Of a stretch of DNA of 64,000 nucleotides, positions 46,771-59,789 are shown one piece after another. The notes beneath the pieces are model-generated. The model did no database searches, had not been told where the DNA came from, and saw only the letters and a program-made list of their open reading frames with translations. The number at the start of each line of letters is the position of its first letter. Positions within the stretch are counted from its first letter, which is position 1. The stretch is taken from positions 358,796 to 422,795 of the forward strand of contig JAODTK010001999.1 of assembly GCA_026419785.1 (NCBI GenBank). Direction: 5' to 3'. A program made the position numbers and the translations under genes. Source of the DNA: Sclerodactyla briareus. Its lineage: Eukaryota; Echinodermata; Holothuroidea; Dendrochirotida; Sclerodactylidae.

Positions 46771-49279
46771 CGCCATTTAAAAAAACGATATTACCCCAGA
46801 TTTCCATTCTGCCTTTGTGGGTAATGCCAATTAGTGGATTTCTCAAACCTTCTCACACTCCGTTGTGTGTCCTGTATACTCTCGTAGAAAGGTCAGATCG
46901 TTAAAGATGGCTCTCATAACTCCACGAAAAAGTCTTGTCCTGTTTGAGAGTTTTCACCACGCCGTCTTCGAAATATCGAAGATTTTGGGCATCCTAACGA
47001 TTGTAATTTCAAAATGTAGAACCATAAAACATTCCGTTCTTATAGAGCGATGGTGTCAGGAATAACAGTTGTGTTCAATATCGCAATATGTACGCAATCC
47101 TATTTGCTACGTGTGCAGTTATCACATATTATACGTAACGTAGCCTACGTACGTAGCATACTTTGATTACGACGTATGAGCTCCCATTCTCAAGCTATAT
47201 GCGCGTATAAACTTTCACTTACTCAGGTAAAAGTATACAATAAACGCCATACTTCAACGCACTTACATATCGATATTACTATTCGATATTGGTACGTACG
47301 TGCGTATTTTATAAACAGTACATGTACGTATTTATTCTGTCAAAAACAACCAAAATACGCATGCCAATACTACGTACGGAATTATTACGTACACTAACAA
47401 ACGTCGCGTATTACTGTTAGGAAAGTACTGAAATCTAACACACTCGTCTACGCGCGTAATGGTTCTCAGCGTACGTACGTAAAACGTATGTCACACGTAC
47501 GTAATATATCGTCTACTTACTACTCGCATACATAGGTGGTAATATTGCCGTGTGCACCTTATAATAACACATAAAAAGTTTGGTGCGTATACGTTCCCCA
47601 GTATGTCGATAACATATTGTTTACGTAACGCACGTTGAGTTTGCTTATGTGAACATTTTTATCGCATACGTGATAATTACATGCAAAGCAATTACCACAT
47701 ACTTTTTCATGTCTGAACTAAATTAGTACAGTATTGCGTCCCGTGTTTATGCTCCGTGTAAGCCTACGTCAAACTATTACATACCTACCGATATACTTGT
47801 TATTTGGAAAGTACGTAAGTACGTAATACAACATTAACGTACGGTGTCAGCATTACTTTCATGCTTAATACTCTTACATGAGTACGTGATGACTATTGTG
47901 TACACCTACACGCACCTGGTGTTTTGCACGTATTTCCTAACATAGCCATTTACCTGGACCCGTCATCTCATCGCAACTAGCGTATGCTAACACATTTAGG
48001 TAACTTGTAGTAAGACTACATCATGCAGATTCATGTATGAAATAAAAACATCTGGGCTGATTTCTATTCGTACCTCTGACGAATTAGAGTAATCGCTTCA
48101 ATCTCTGACGAACACCCGTACTGTTATGTGTATCTCCCAACTGAGCATACTTTCAAAATTTCACTGTGGGGTCCATCTACCCAGTCAGGTTTCCTTCCGG
48201 CAACTTTGTTTGAGGATAGACATAGCAATCACTTTGTTGTGTGTTGGCTGTCGTTTGTCTGTCTGTTTGTCCATCTGTTTGCCTTTGTAATGTGTGATTT
48301 TTGAATATCTCCTGCACTGGTGTAGAGCCTTCATGCTGATCTTTTTGTGTGGAGGTGTGCAGTGACGAGAAATTGGTTGTGCGACATCGTGGATCCAAAT
48401 GACCATACTAATTTATAATAAAATTTCGCATATTCATTCGAAAATTACCAGAAAGTCTGTGTACAAAATAATTCGGTTAAATGCGTAGGTGATGCAGTTC
48501 AGGATATAACACTACTGTACTGATACAGTGAAGACAGGGCACCACGGGCTGCGTTTGTGTTGGGAGACGGTAGATACTAGCCTATCTAGAGAAGCGCCTC
48601 CACGGGTTGGCGCGTAGCGTACCCGATTTTTTTTAATCGTTTGACAGCCCCTAGTGGCCGGACACGGCAATTCCGTGCCTTATGAGACAGTAGGCATCAT
48701 ATTTTCCTGAACTTGATTGAAAAACATGTTTATTTTAGGAAAGGTTCTCAAAACTTATCGCCTCAGGGATAAATTCCATGCATTGGGTGCTGGTGGACAT
48801 TCTAAACGACACATGCAAGTGAGGTTATTACAGTGGGTCCGAAAGGCGCAATGGAAATGGGCCATATAAACATCCAGTCGTATCGCGCGAAGCGCGAGAT
48901 TTTGCAGAATCCAATTGCCCACGACATTTGCACGAACCTGCTTTGACCTATACCAGACCAATATTTAAAGTTGCGCAAGCCCCCCTCCCCCGGTGGCTAG
49001 TAATAACTCTCTCCCTAGCGTTCCTAGGCTGCATGTACCAAAAAAGCTTCAGATCTGGGCTTTTTTGTGATCACAAATGCTGTACTCTGGAAAATTTGAA
49101 CATTTGTCAGTCTCGGTCTTTTTGTCTTTTCTCCCTACAGAAAAACAGGGTCTCACCCAAAAATTAGACCTCTACTGTCGCCACCATGATATGACGTCAG
49201 ACCCCGAAAGAGCAGGATTTCCGAGTACAGTTTATCAAGAAAACATGCGTTGACAATCCAAGCATGTCTGGTAGCCCTA
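46771..49279. other. Spacer (loop) of the foldback
   Basis: About 2.5 kb that does not pair with itself. It holds the TACGTA-rich island (47,080-47,945), then a segment with TGTCTGTCTGTTTGTC near 48,255-48,285. No gene is recognised. Confidence 0.6.
47080..47945. repeat. TACGTA-rich island
   Basis: Motifs such as TACGTACGTAGC, GGTACGTACGTGCG, CTACGTACGG, GCGTACGTACGTAAAACG and GTACGTAAGTACGTAATAC recur at high density, without a fixed period, across nearly 900 bp. Comparable density is not seen elsewhere in the window. Confidence 0.8.
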
Positions 49280-52259
49280 GGCTACTGCGTTCCATAACAG
49301 GACTTCGCGAGCGGGGGAGTGGTGGGGGGTGTGTCTCACCCCCTCCCCCCCCCCCCCACGAACAACAATGTCGAGCGACCCTGCAAGTTGGAATTTTCGA
49401 ATTCCCAGGTTTGGCATTTCTCACAGATCGCCAGATTGTATATTTTAATACGCCTGAGTCGCGAGGCCCAGTCAACTTTGTAAATTTTTTTTCCACCTGG
49501 ACCAAAAGGAAATCTTTCTTATTCACATGTAAAAACATGAACTACAATTCCAACAACGAATTGTAATTTTTTACAGATATAAGTGCACAAATTTTGCGCG
49601 CCTTCGCTCGCAATTACATACTTCTCTTCTTCTTTGAATTAATCACCGCATATTTACAGCGACCTCCGTGATTGGCTGTCGGTTATGTATTTGCAATCAT
49701 TGGCTTAACTAAACTTGGAGAACGGGGGGGGGGGGGGCATGTTTCCCCCCACTTTAAAAAGTGGGGGATATCATTGCGTTTGCCCCCCAACACTTTTTCC
49801 GGACCTTAAATAAAATATAGGGCCATGCCCGATTTTGTATCACTGCACTCTAAACTGAATTAAATTTGTGTCTTACCAACAAGAATCGCGTTGGAATGAC
49901 CTCAAGTCCAACTATCCAGTGCGGACCCCACGTGTAGATCTGGCCCCGATAGGCCGAAGTCGAGGATTACCCATGTTTCAATACGAGTTTTCTCATTTTT
50001 AAATCTAATAGCCAGAATTGCATAATTTTCAATGTGTTTTCGCTGCGCAATGCGTTTTTCTCCAGACGTTGTAGGCTAAATATGCGATGTAATGGTTCGA
50101 ATCATTTTTGTGTCACTCGATTGATTTCAGAAGCTTTGGGTCAGACTGCCCCCTCCATTTTTCGGATATTAAAATTCTGGGCGAAATTTCGTAGAAAATT
50201 TTTTTGGGAAGGAAGAGGCAGAGTGAAAAATGCTTGAATTTGTTTGCAGACTTTTTCGATAACATGCCCGAAAACATGCAATTTTTTTCCGCGCGCTCCG
50301 CGCGCGCCGTTATTCCAATCAGTGACTGACTTGTAAAATTTGGGTTCAATTTCTGCTGCCAAATTGGAGTGGTCCCGTACGCCGATTGCTTTTCCCTCGA
50401 TCCACCAGAGACGTTCGGTAGACCCCTGATCCCACGCAAACAAAGCCAGAGTAGAAAGGGTAATAAAAAAGACCATGTGCGATATTCGGTAATCATCTTA
50501 GTATGCACAAGAAATGACAATTTTTTGGCTGTCTTTTACTAAAATCACACATAGTTGATTGGGTGCTATTGAGCCTGGCAGATGCCGTTTCCGTCGATCT
50601 TGAGGTTATGAAAATCTGAAATTCCTTTGGTACGATCGCGCCAACCGATGGTGGGCGCTCCGCTCAAATGATCTTTGCCTCCGATGTTTCCCGCCCCCCC
50701 CCCCACTTTTCAAAACGTCCGACGCCCGCTGATACAATCATTGTGTCTATTGCTATGTTAGAGATTAGGTGCAGGGATTAATTCCGCGTACAACCAACGA
50801 TACGGAACAGCTGTAAAGCTGCGAATTGACCCACACGCATTATTTTTACATAGGCTAGTGTCAATTTCGTATTCTGCAATGGGATTAAAACATGCAAATA
50901 GCGTCCTGGATATCATCTACAAGGCGTGGACACGAGATCCTGTTTTTCCAATGTGCCTGGGGAACCCCCCTCCCCCCCCCCTTAAAAAAATGCGCGCTTT
51001 GCGTGCACAGGTTGACATAGTAAGAGAACCCAACTGTTGACAGTAAGTTAAAGCCGAGGCACAATTAGATCGAGGTCCTGACAAAATGTTCAAATTTTCC
51101 ACTGATTACAAAATTTGATCACAAAATATGCCAGGTTTGCAGCCCAATACGCCTGGGCGAGCTCCTCTTAGAATAAGTTTTTTTTTTTTGGCCCCACTGA
51201 GAAATGAAATTATGATAGAATGCCAAAAATGGGGCGCACGGAACAGTACTAACACGTATGCCTATGTTGCGGGCCGCCTGTCAGGTAAAGCAATTACAAA
51301 ACCAACCCCAAAAAAGATCCTTCTTACTTCCCATGGAGCTCAGTACAATTTAGCAGAAAATATCACAAGATCTCTGAGTAGCAATCGCATCTAAGGAGTG
51401 AAAATGCAAAGTTTCTCTCGATTGGGAGAGGGGGAAGGGGGCATCGGCGGTCCCTCTGCAAAGTGGAGATCTAAATTTACTTAATCCTAGGTGCTGCCCT
51501 CGTTTGATTTGCAGGGAAAAACAAAACGCATCTAGGACATGTGACATGCGAATTATTTCTTTCTGGAATGAAGTGAGCCTTTTGGAGTGCTGTATTGCAC
51601 CAAATTGCATCTACGGGCATGGGCATGCAAAATTTTCCAAAGGCGAGGGAGACACCTCTCCCTTATAGACCCCTCCCCAGATCCATTATCAAAAATTCGG
51701 CATCACGCTAAAAAATCGGGTCTTTACGCCACTGCTGGTTAACTTAAGATTCGCATGTGTCAGATGCTGTGTGTCCGCGTGAGCTTGTGGGACCAGCCGG
51801 CCACTCCCCTCCCAATCTTCCAAATACCGAGAGTGCCACAAGGTCAGTCTGAATGCAACTATAATAGCACTTTGTATAGAGAGTAGGCCTACAGTAATTG
51901 CGTTGTGTTACTTGGTATCTGACTCGAGGCCCTTTGGTGTCCGCGTCGCCATCGTCCGTACATTAGGTGGATTTCCACAGTCATCCCAAAGCAGTTCTCA
52001 GATGAGATGGGCTTAAAATTGACTCTCTTCACTGAACTCCATATCTGTGAACTCGCGGTCTCGATTGATTACATTTCACAAGTGACAAAAACCTCTTAAA
52101 ATAAAAAGGCCGGGGGCCCCCACCAGATGACAAAAAAGGGAACGCTAAAATGCACCTTTCCGTATAGGGGGGGTGAGTTGAAAAAATGAATCTAGCCAGT
52201 TGGAATTTTTCACTTCTTCACCCCCCACCCTGCCCATCAATATGACCCTAGCTACGTCC
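49280..52259 (-). mobile_element. Right arm of the 8.5-kb foldback (family F)
   Basis: Inverted partner of 43,721-46,770, ending AGCTACGTCC at 52,250-52,259. The arms have diverged by substitutions and indels but keep block order. Frames inside differ from those in the left arm. Confidence 0.85.
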
Positions 52260-52264
52260 GGCGC

Positions 52265-53085
52265 CCCAATGCACCAAGTATCCGTAGAAGTAAACGAATA
52301 TTTGTTGTTAGTTCTGACGATCACCTCACCCGGACTGCAAACATGCAGAAATGCACACAGCACACACAACCAAAGAAATGACTCACTCGCTCTTCTTGTA
52401 CTTCTTTCAAGTAAACGGATTAAACCAATGTACATCACAGACAAAAGTAGGCATCCACCACAGACACACAGACAAAATTTACACAAGCACAGGTTTGTTT
52501 AACATAGTACCTCAGACTTTCACTGTTAAATATCCTTAGTGTGTATTCATCCTTTCCTCCAATTTCGGTTGATCTCTCCATAGTAAGTTATGAAATGCAA
52601 GTATGATATGCAAGACAATACACACATACATATCTGATTGCAAAAATCTTTCAATCCTCCTTCTCAAGAAAAATCTGAAGTGCTGTCCTTGCCTCAAACA
52701 TAGGCATTCTAAGCCTGTGTAGGTCACAGCAGTATAGCCCGACATCTGCAGCTATCAAACTATCCCCCTTTAACTGACAACCTGTACATAAACAACTGTG
52801 AACTGAGCAGGGCAGCATGATTAACAAAGATCATCTGTAGTGTGAGACTCTGGAACCTACCCTGCACATGTTATGTGGCGATGGAGCCAATGAACAAGGT
52901 CAATTGGCCATTGCTGATTGGATTTCACTAATCATTTGAACTCTTCCAGATGAAGCCTGGACTGTGTGATGTAGTAACTGTATGTCCATCTGAACGATCT
53001 CTTCAACAATCTGTTCCATAGGGTTTCATGATCTGAAGGTCGCTGACTCCTTCAAAGTGTCACCCAAATTTGTAGAAAGGGAAGC
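52265..53085. other. Unassigned DNA
   Basis: Frames up to 113 codons overlap on opposite strands near 52,145-52,502. None has a family motif. Confidence 0.4.
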
Positions 53086-53089
53086 ACTT

Positions 53090-54116
53090 GCGTAATTCCA
53101 CATATTGGCCCCAGGGCCACACAGGGCCTGGGTCCTAATTCACTGGGCACTCTGAAGGTACGGCTATAGACCATCATTATGACCGAACATCAGCGATGTG
53201 CACGAATTTGTCGGAATGTACAAGATTTTGCTGGATTTCCTATAATGGGGCCCAAACCGGGCCCTGGGCCCAATAATCCGAACACCTCCAATGGCCGCCA
53301 CCCAAAGACCATCACAGTAACTTTACATCAATGGAATCTTGTGGGAAGAGATGCATCTCAAGTAGCATTGTGGGAAAATTACATAAATGGGCCCCTGGGC
53401 CCAGTGGACTTTTGCCAACTAAGATTCCTGAACACCCGCAGGTACGGCTTTCGTACCATTATCATGACTGAATGTCAGCACTTGCAATGCACCAAATTCG
53501 TGGGAGAAAGCATTTCGGCATACATCCATGATGGGCCCCCAGGGCCCACAGTGGGATTGGGCCCTAAACCCTCAAACCACTGAAGTAGGGCTAATAGACG
53601 TCATTATGACCAAACATCAGCTATGCACAACAAAATTTGTAGGGATCCAGATTTTGTGGTATTTCATATACTGGCCCCAGGGCCCAAACTGACTCAGACT
53701 CCAAAATTCCCGAACACCCCCATGCCCTCTAAGTCGGAGACCATTAACAACAACATCCAGCTTGAAAGAAAATCAATTGAGGTTGTGGGAGGAGATGCAT
53801 TTCAAGTTCCGTTGTGTGAAATTTCATAAATGGGCCTTCGGGCCCAGGTGGGACCTTTGCCCAGAAACTTCCTGAACACCCCCGAAGTTACGGGGGCCGT
53901 TGACCCATCATTATGACCGACATCAGCATCATTTTGAACATCATTTTGAAATTTTACACATAATGGCCCATAATTGCCCCTTTAATGGCCTTTGACCTTG
54001 ACCTTCACAAGGTCAAACATGTCCCGTGGGTCAATGAATAGTGTGTCCGAGTTGGACAACATCCATCGCAGAATGACTGTTTGGGAGCCCAAAAGGCAAT
54101 TGTTGACACACTGGAT

Positions 54117-54157
<41 letters not shown>

Positions 54158-54173
54158 GATAGATAGATAGATG

Positions 54174-54234
<61 letters not shown>
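53090..54234 (+). repeat. GATA-tailed dispersed repeat (family G), long copy with internal units
   Basis: The GGTACGGCTATAGACCATCA / GACCGAACATCAGC module recurs near 53,155, 53,440, 53,585 and 53,885, with alternating partners giving a higher-order period of about 430-440 bp. Modules rich in GGGCCC separate them. The body ends with GACCTTGACCTTCACAAGGT and a (GATA)n tail. Confidence 0.85.
54116..54234 (+). repeat. (GATA)n microsatellite
   Basis: About 119 bp, with GATGATAG and AAATAG interruptions. The LSIYLSIY frames on the minus strand are artefacts of it. Confidence 0.97.
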
Positions 54235-54239
54235 GTTGC

Positions 54240-55470
54240 ATGCAGATTCCAATAGCTCAACCAGCCTAGCTGTTTTGAGCTGAAAAAAAAAAAAGGTGGG
54301 TAATTACGCCAAATGAGTCGTTTTGAAGACATCACCATAGTAATGTCCCCCAAATAACTCATTTGGAGTAACTTGAAACACATTTTTTTTAAAGTGTGCA
54401 AGCAACAAGATGGAGCATTCATACTTCAATACCGACATAATAACGACGCTCGGGCCTATGTCAAGTACAACTCTAGTCCCTTCTAGGCTCTCTTCTTGCT
54501 CCTTTCTTGTTTCAATCCTCTTTTAAATAGTTTACAGACTGCATGGTTGACATCGGTGGTCTCACTCTCCAAATCCCCTCAAGCGAACCATTGGGTTTTG
54601 CAGACTTGTATAACGATTGCGTGGAATAAAAAAAAAAGGTGAAAAACGCGTTTCGTTGACTAAGTTCTTTTTTTATAACAAGACATAGTTTATACATTAC
54701 TTGAATATTATAACAGCAACATTGGCGCCGATTTCGTCTCCAATATTGGTGGGGACATGGCCATTTTTCGAAATAAATAGTGTGTGGAAAACACAAAGTC
54801 AATCGGAGCAGTCTCGAATATTGGGGAGACATGTCCCCCCTTCCCCCCGGTTCGGCGCCACTGAAAGGAACCCACCTCGCCGTGTCCTCTCCCCTGCCAC
54901 TCCTGTCACCCTCAATCATATGTTGGAATGCTTTGCGGCTTTCATTTCATATCGTATAGCGTGTCACGCGAAGGCCCTATGTCTAGCACCGGGTAGTGTT
55001 GAGCTATTTGGTTCGCACCCGGAATTGAAACAAGTTTCGCTAGTTTTGGTTGAGTGACCAAGCAACGATTCATGGTTAAAATTGCAATACAGGTGGACTA
55101 TTTTGTCGGTTACTTGAATCCTCAATAAGCAAGAAACGCTGATACTGATTGCCATAATACATCCGATTGGAACTCGGGGTGGTAGAGTGTCAAAAATCAC
55201 TAGTGAGCAAATCATGAAACGTACAAGAGTCTAAGACAGTGCCATACGTCATGATAGTTCAAATCTAAGAAAACAAACATTCATACAGAGAAGTCGAATG
55301 TTGCCTACTGATAGCTCCTTCCAATCGATTATAGCACTGATGAGAAGTCACGAATTCAATAGAGTGGAACGTCAAGTAATACGGTTTCTTTCATGTGTTT
55401 TTAACGATGCCATAACAAATGATTCCCGCAATTCAATAAAGAGATGATAGGGACGATTTCTAGGCTTTTG
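54240..55470. other. Unassigned DNA with a CAGTGGCG-type end
   Basis: The reverse-oriented terminus-like CAGTGGCGCCGAACCGGGG sits at about 54,837-54,857. No gene recognised. Confidence 0.4.
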
Positions 55471-55474
55471 TAAA

Positions 55475-55669
55475 CATATGCTACATTTGCGAACGCTATA
55501 TTACAGCGACAGTTTGAGTCTCGTTTTTGAGTCTCGATGAGAACGAATAGAAAATAACCTAAGTTGTATAACGTATTCTGACACTTCACCCCACCCCGAC
55601 GAAAACGTGTGCATTAAACAATCATTCTGTCGATTTCTTTTTTCGGCTCCAAACCCATAGGGGGGCAGC

Positions 55670-55701
<32 letters not shown>

Positions 55702-56432
55702 GGCGCCGCCCCTGGAGACATGTACTCATATTGGGCTCTCAAATACCTAGAATGAGCTCGATCCATTCAGGTGGGGTTTAAGTTATATAGTTCACAAGCA
55801 TATGCTACATTTGCGAACGCTATATTACAGCGACAGTTTGAGTCTCGTTTTGAGTCTCGATGAGAACGAATAGAAAATAACCTAAGTTGTATAACGTATT
55901 CTGACACTTCACCCCACCCCGACGAAAACGTGTGCATTAAAACAGCATTCTGTCGTTTTTATTTTTTCTGCTCCAAACCCATAGGGGGGCAGCCGCCCCC
56001 CCCCCTCCCCCCCCCCCCCCTGTGGCGCCGCCCCTGGAGACATGTACTCAATATTTGCTCTCAATACCTAGAATGAGCTCGATCCATTCAGGTGGGGTTT
56101 AAGTTATATAGTTCACAAGCATATGCTACATTGCGAACGCTATATTACAGCGACAGTTTGAGTCTCGTTTTGAGTCTCGATGAGAACGAATAGAAAATAA
56201 CCTAAGTTGTATAACGTATTCTGACACTTCACCCCACCCCGACGAAAACGTGTGCATTAAAACAGCATTCTGTCGATTTTATTTTTTCGGCTCCAAACCC
56301 ATAGGGGGGCAGCCGCCCCCCCCCCTCCCCCCCCCCCCCTGTGGCGCCGCCCCTGGAGACATGTACTCAATATTTGCTCTCAATACCTAGAATGAGCTCG
56401 ATCCATTCAGGTGGGGTTTAAGTTATATAGTT
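55475..56432 (+). repeat. Tandem triplication of a ~322-bp unit
   Basis: Units start at CATATGCTACAT at 55,475, 55,799 and 56,120 (periods 324 and 321) and are nearly identical, including CCCATAGGGGGGCAGCCG, a long C run, TGTGGCGCCGCCCCTGGAG and GAGCTCGATCCATTCAGG. The main differences are the lengths of homopolymers. The last segment, with TTCACAAGC, resembles the end of a family T unit. Confidence 0.95.
55672..55698 (+). repeat. Poly(C) tract, 27 nt
   Basis: The longest uninterrupted C run in the window. The equivalent runs in the other two units contain a single T. Confidence 0.95.
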
Positions 56433-56439
56433 TTTTCAC

Positions 56440-56950
56440 ATCCTAAATAGTCCGAAATACCAGAATTTAACAATTTTGGAAGTAATGTCACATATTTATC
56501 GAGCAGATTGCATTTCATGTCTTCCACGGGAGTTTTTTTTTTTGTCTCTTCAATGGAGACAATCAACTGGGCCTATAAACAATAAACGTACACTGTCAAT
56601 GGCGATTGCCATTCTTTTGGGTGTCTTCCGCAGCATTCCCCGAGTGTTCGACTTGCTGCAAAATACAAGGCCGATCCGACATTCACTGATATATAGGCTG
56701 TGACTCAACACACTCCCAACACGTGTTCATTGTTAATTTGCAATGTATCATTTCGACTGCACGAGAAACGTAGCGATGAACAATCAGGTGTTTGGTAGGG
56801 GGCCCATTCGATCACATAAGACCCACATCCGACCACATCCGAATTGATTGTATTGCGGCCTTGAGTCGAAGTGGAATTCGACTGTGTCCTGTTGCTTGCT
56901 GCTATTAGACAAATCTTTTTATCTCATCTGTCCCGAAGGGCCAAGAACGA
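56440..56950. other. Unassigned DNA
   Basis: A 75-codon frame at 56,476-56,703 is not recognised. Nothing else supported. Confidence 0.4.
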
Positions 56951-56952
56951 TA

Positions 56953-57130
56953 TATTGTAGTCAGTTAACATTTCACTTATATATACTGTTTATGGTTGCC
57001 ATAGCAACAGTTCTATGGTGTACTGATATGGTGGTTAAGAACTATCCACTGAGGGGTACCCTTTGGTGGGCTGCCCATTGATGTCGGTCGGGTGGTCCAG
57101 CAATGAGGTCACTGGCAAACGTGTCCGTTT
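56953..57130 (+). repeat. Dispersed repeat family J, copy 1
   Basis: TTGTAGTCAGTTAACATTTC, CATAGCAACAGTT, GATATGGT, ACTGAGGGGTA, GGTGGGCTGCCCAT and GTCGGGTGGTCCAGCAAT-like blocks match 61,862-62,015. Confidence 0.8.
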
Positions 57131-57479
57131 GTGTGTTTTCGTTCGCGCGCGTGTGTGCGTGGTGTGTGTGCGCAAATATCCCCACTTTGAGGGTGGCCTA
57201 ATGGTCAAAAATTTGCGCAGTCCCAAATACCTCACAAAACCACGTTTAATCTCCAAATTGGACACATTTCTTAAAAAACATGAATTCAAGGGGAAGAAGG
57301 AAAAATGAACCATTTTTTGTGGGGTGAAAAAGTCATTTTTTCTTATTGCTCACTGTTGTTCAAGATGTTCAAGATACCCGACTAATTTGAGATTTCCTAA
57401 CGAACAGGAAAGTAAACAAATATGACAGTTTCCTTGCAATCGAGCAAAAGTTAGAAAATAAATTCGGATTTAGAGAGAA

Positions 57480-57590
57480 ACCATGGGCGTCAATCCTGGG
57501 GGACGGGGGACACGTCCCCCCCCCCCACATTTCGATGGGTGGGGGACACAATATCAAATGTCCCCCCCCCCCCACCCCCCCACGTTGGCA
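57480..57590. repeat. Small element end with paired G/C runs
   Basis: CATGGGCGTCAATCCTGGGG, GGGGGACACGTCCCCCC and later GGTGGGGGACAC with further C runs make strong local hairpins. The first resembles transposon termini. Confidence 0.4.
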
Positions 57591-57599
57591 TTATGAGGG

Positions 57600-58335
57600 A
57601 CATGAGGTCGCATCATGACATTGCTCTGGTTGTGATATTTTTCTCCAGTTAGGCGCGAGAATCAAAGCATTTAGGCAATACCAATATATGATAGGCCAAT
57701 TAAGGTCCTAATACACCCAATTTTGTAATCGAACGCCCAAGTTAATTCTAAAAATTTCAATTCAACATTTGCAACTTCTGAAATCAATTATCATAGAGTT
57801 TCGTATTTAGAAATAGGAATAGGCCATCGCAGATCGCAGCCAACTATTTACAAGGCTCTGAATCACGTTCACAACATTCGACAGTAGCTGAAATTGCAAA
57901 GGAGTCCCCACACTTAGCCGGCCCATTGACTCAGACTTGTACGCTAAATTGACTTCCTTCTATGAGATGCGAGCCCAGCAGGAGAGGATCACTTCCAATT
58001 CACTGTACCTTGACCGCTTGAATTCGCTATGGTCGCCTTTTTTGCGCGCACTTGGCGCGCGGTTGGTTTTTCTTCGATGAATGCCAAGTATGGAGCATGG
58101 GTTTGTCACCCGTTCCGGAAGAATTTATGGAGTCTCCAATACGTTCAAAACATGAATTCAATAAACTGATCAATCAAAAACAAACATCGAACATGGGCAT
58201 GTGAGTTTAAATCGATGGCATTACCTTCGAACGATTTACCTTAGTTATAGCCTACTCCCAGGGATGTAATCGAGACCGGATAGCCCAAGACCAGCCTCAC
58301 ATCTTGAGTCTACACTGTAGGTATGGCGGTCAAGA
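57600..58335. other. Unassigned DNA
   Basis: No gene or repeat match recognised. Confidence 0.4.
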
Positions 58336-58344
58336 ACCTGAAAC

Positions 58345-58597
58345 CCAATTAATCACGGCGGCGGTCGACAAGGGGCCCTCGTTAGTCGTAAGTATCGGGG
58401 TTCCTTGCCCAGTGAAAAATGTTGGGGAGGAAGTAGGAGGTACCATTCAACCCCCCCCCCCCCACACACACACTCCTCGAGTGTGGAAACCCCTTTTTTA
58501 TTTTTAATGGCACACATTTCACAATAATAATCCTTTTTTCGTCAATTAAACTGTTAACACACATATTTACAACGACCGCCGTGATTGGCTGTCGGTA
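58345..58597. mobile_element. Possible short inverted-repeat element
   Basis: The left end AATTAATCACGGCGGCGGTC and the right end, in reverse complement CCAATCACGGCGGTCGTTG, are related. The AATCACGGCGGTCGTTGTAA word also occurs near 46,408 and, inverted, near 49,655 in the foldback arms. A C run and CACACACAC lie between. Confidence 0.4.
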
Positions 58598-58899
58598 GAG
58601 CAATCAATTATGGTCTATTGTCATATTGGGGATTGGGTACATAGATTCGCATACTTCGCGAAATTCAGGAAAAAGGATAAGGCGACGAAGATATTTGTTT
58701 TTACCATTAAAAGTAACAAAAATTGTGAAAAAAAAGTCTTATGCGCGCTCCGACGTAAATCCTTAGGTGTGATCGTTTACTTCCAGTTCCCTTTATCGTG
58801 AACTCAATAATTTGAGAAACTTAATTGATTGTCGGGCAATTTTTTTCTAAAAGATTTAGTCGAGAGGACGGGACGTGACAAAAGAAATCTATGACTTGG

Positions 58900-59780
58900 G
58901 TCATCTAGTATGACTGACGGAAGATCTGACATCACAAGATTCAGAGCAACAAATTGCATCTGAAGGACATGTGGGAAATGGCCGACCGGGGGGGGGGGGG
59001 GGGGGGGGGGAGGGGGCCCAGAGGCAGGGGGGGGATGGGGGGGGCAGACTGAGTACACGTTTTCGGCTCATCGTGAAAATTTGGGCAGCCCGGGCAGCAG
59101 AAAAGGCCAGACAAAAAAAATATGGCCGAATTTCCGAATCTTCTTGCCGACTAGCCCACATTTATGGTAAAAAATGCCCGAAAAAAACTTTCCGGTGTTC
59201 CGGTGACCCTCCTACCTAAAAAATTCGGGCAAATTTGGCCCTTAAAAAGGAATAGTCCCGTATGCCTTTGTTGGGGGTCCGCTGATAGGTAGGAATACAC
59301 CCAACTCCACGACAGAAGAGCATACTTACTGCCCCATGAGTCGTGCATTCGGCAGGGAAAAAAAAGAGATAAGAAGTGCAAGTCGAATCTAAGAACGTGA
59401 AAATACAAAATTAATATTGGAACCAAAGTGAATCGTCAGAGGGTCATAATGCAGCAGATTGCCATTAAGTCCACCCTGAAATGCAAACATTTTCTAAAGT
59501 GGGGGAGGAGGGATTCGGCGCGGTTCCTCTGAAAAAGTGAGAATGAGGACTTATGATCTTACTGCTTCTTGATTCGATTTGGCAGAGGAAAGGGCACAAG
59601 ATTCAGAGCAGCAAGTCGCATCTATAAGAAAATGTGGAATGCGAAACTATTCTGAGATGGAAGTGAGTGGTTTTTGGAGTGTATATGCACCAAATTGCAC
59701 TCTGGCTACCGCGAAATGCAAAAAAAATGCGAGGTGGAGGAGGAAATCCCTCAACTTAGCCTTCCCCCAGATCCGTAATC
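58900..59780 (-). repeat. Family F fragments, orientation as right arm
   Basis: AAGATTCAGAGCAACAAATT, GGGGGTCCGCTGATAGGTA and CTAAAGTGGGGGAGGAGG match parts of the right arm near 51,250-51,660. A 23-nt G run lies at 58,988-59,010. Confidence 0.65.
58988..59010 (+). repeat. Poly(G) tract, 23 nt
   Basis: Followed by further G-rich runs to about 59,045; potential G-quadruplex. Confidence 0.95.
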
Positions 59781-59789
59781 AAACTACAG

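Noticed and set aside
53982-54422. 146-codon minus-strand frame with LSIYLSIY
   Set aside because: Translation of the (GATA)n array.
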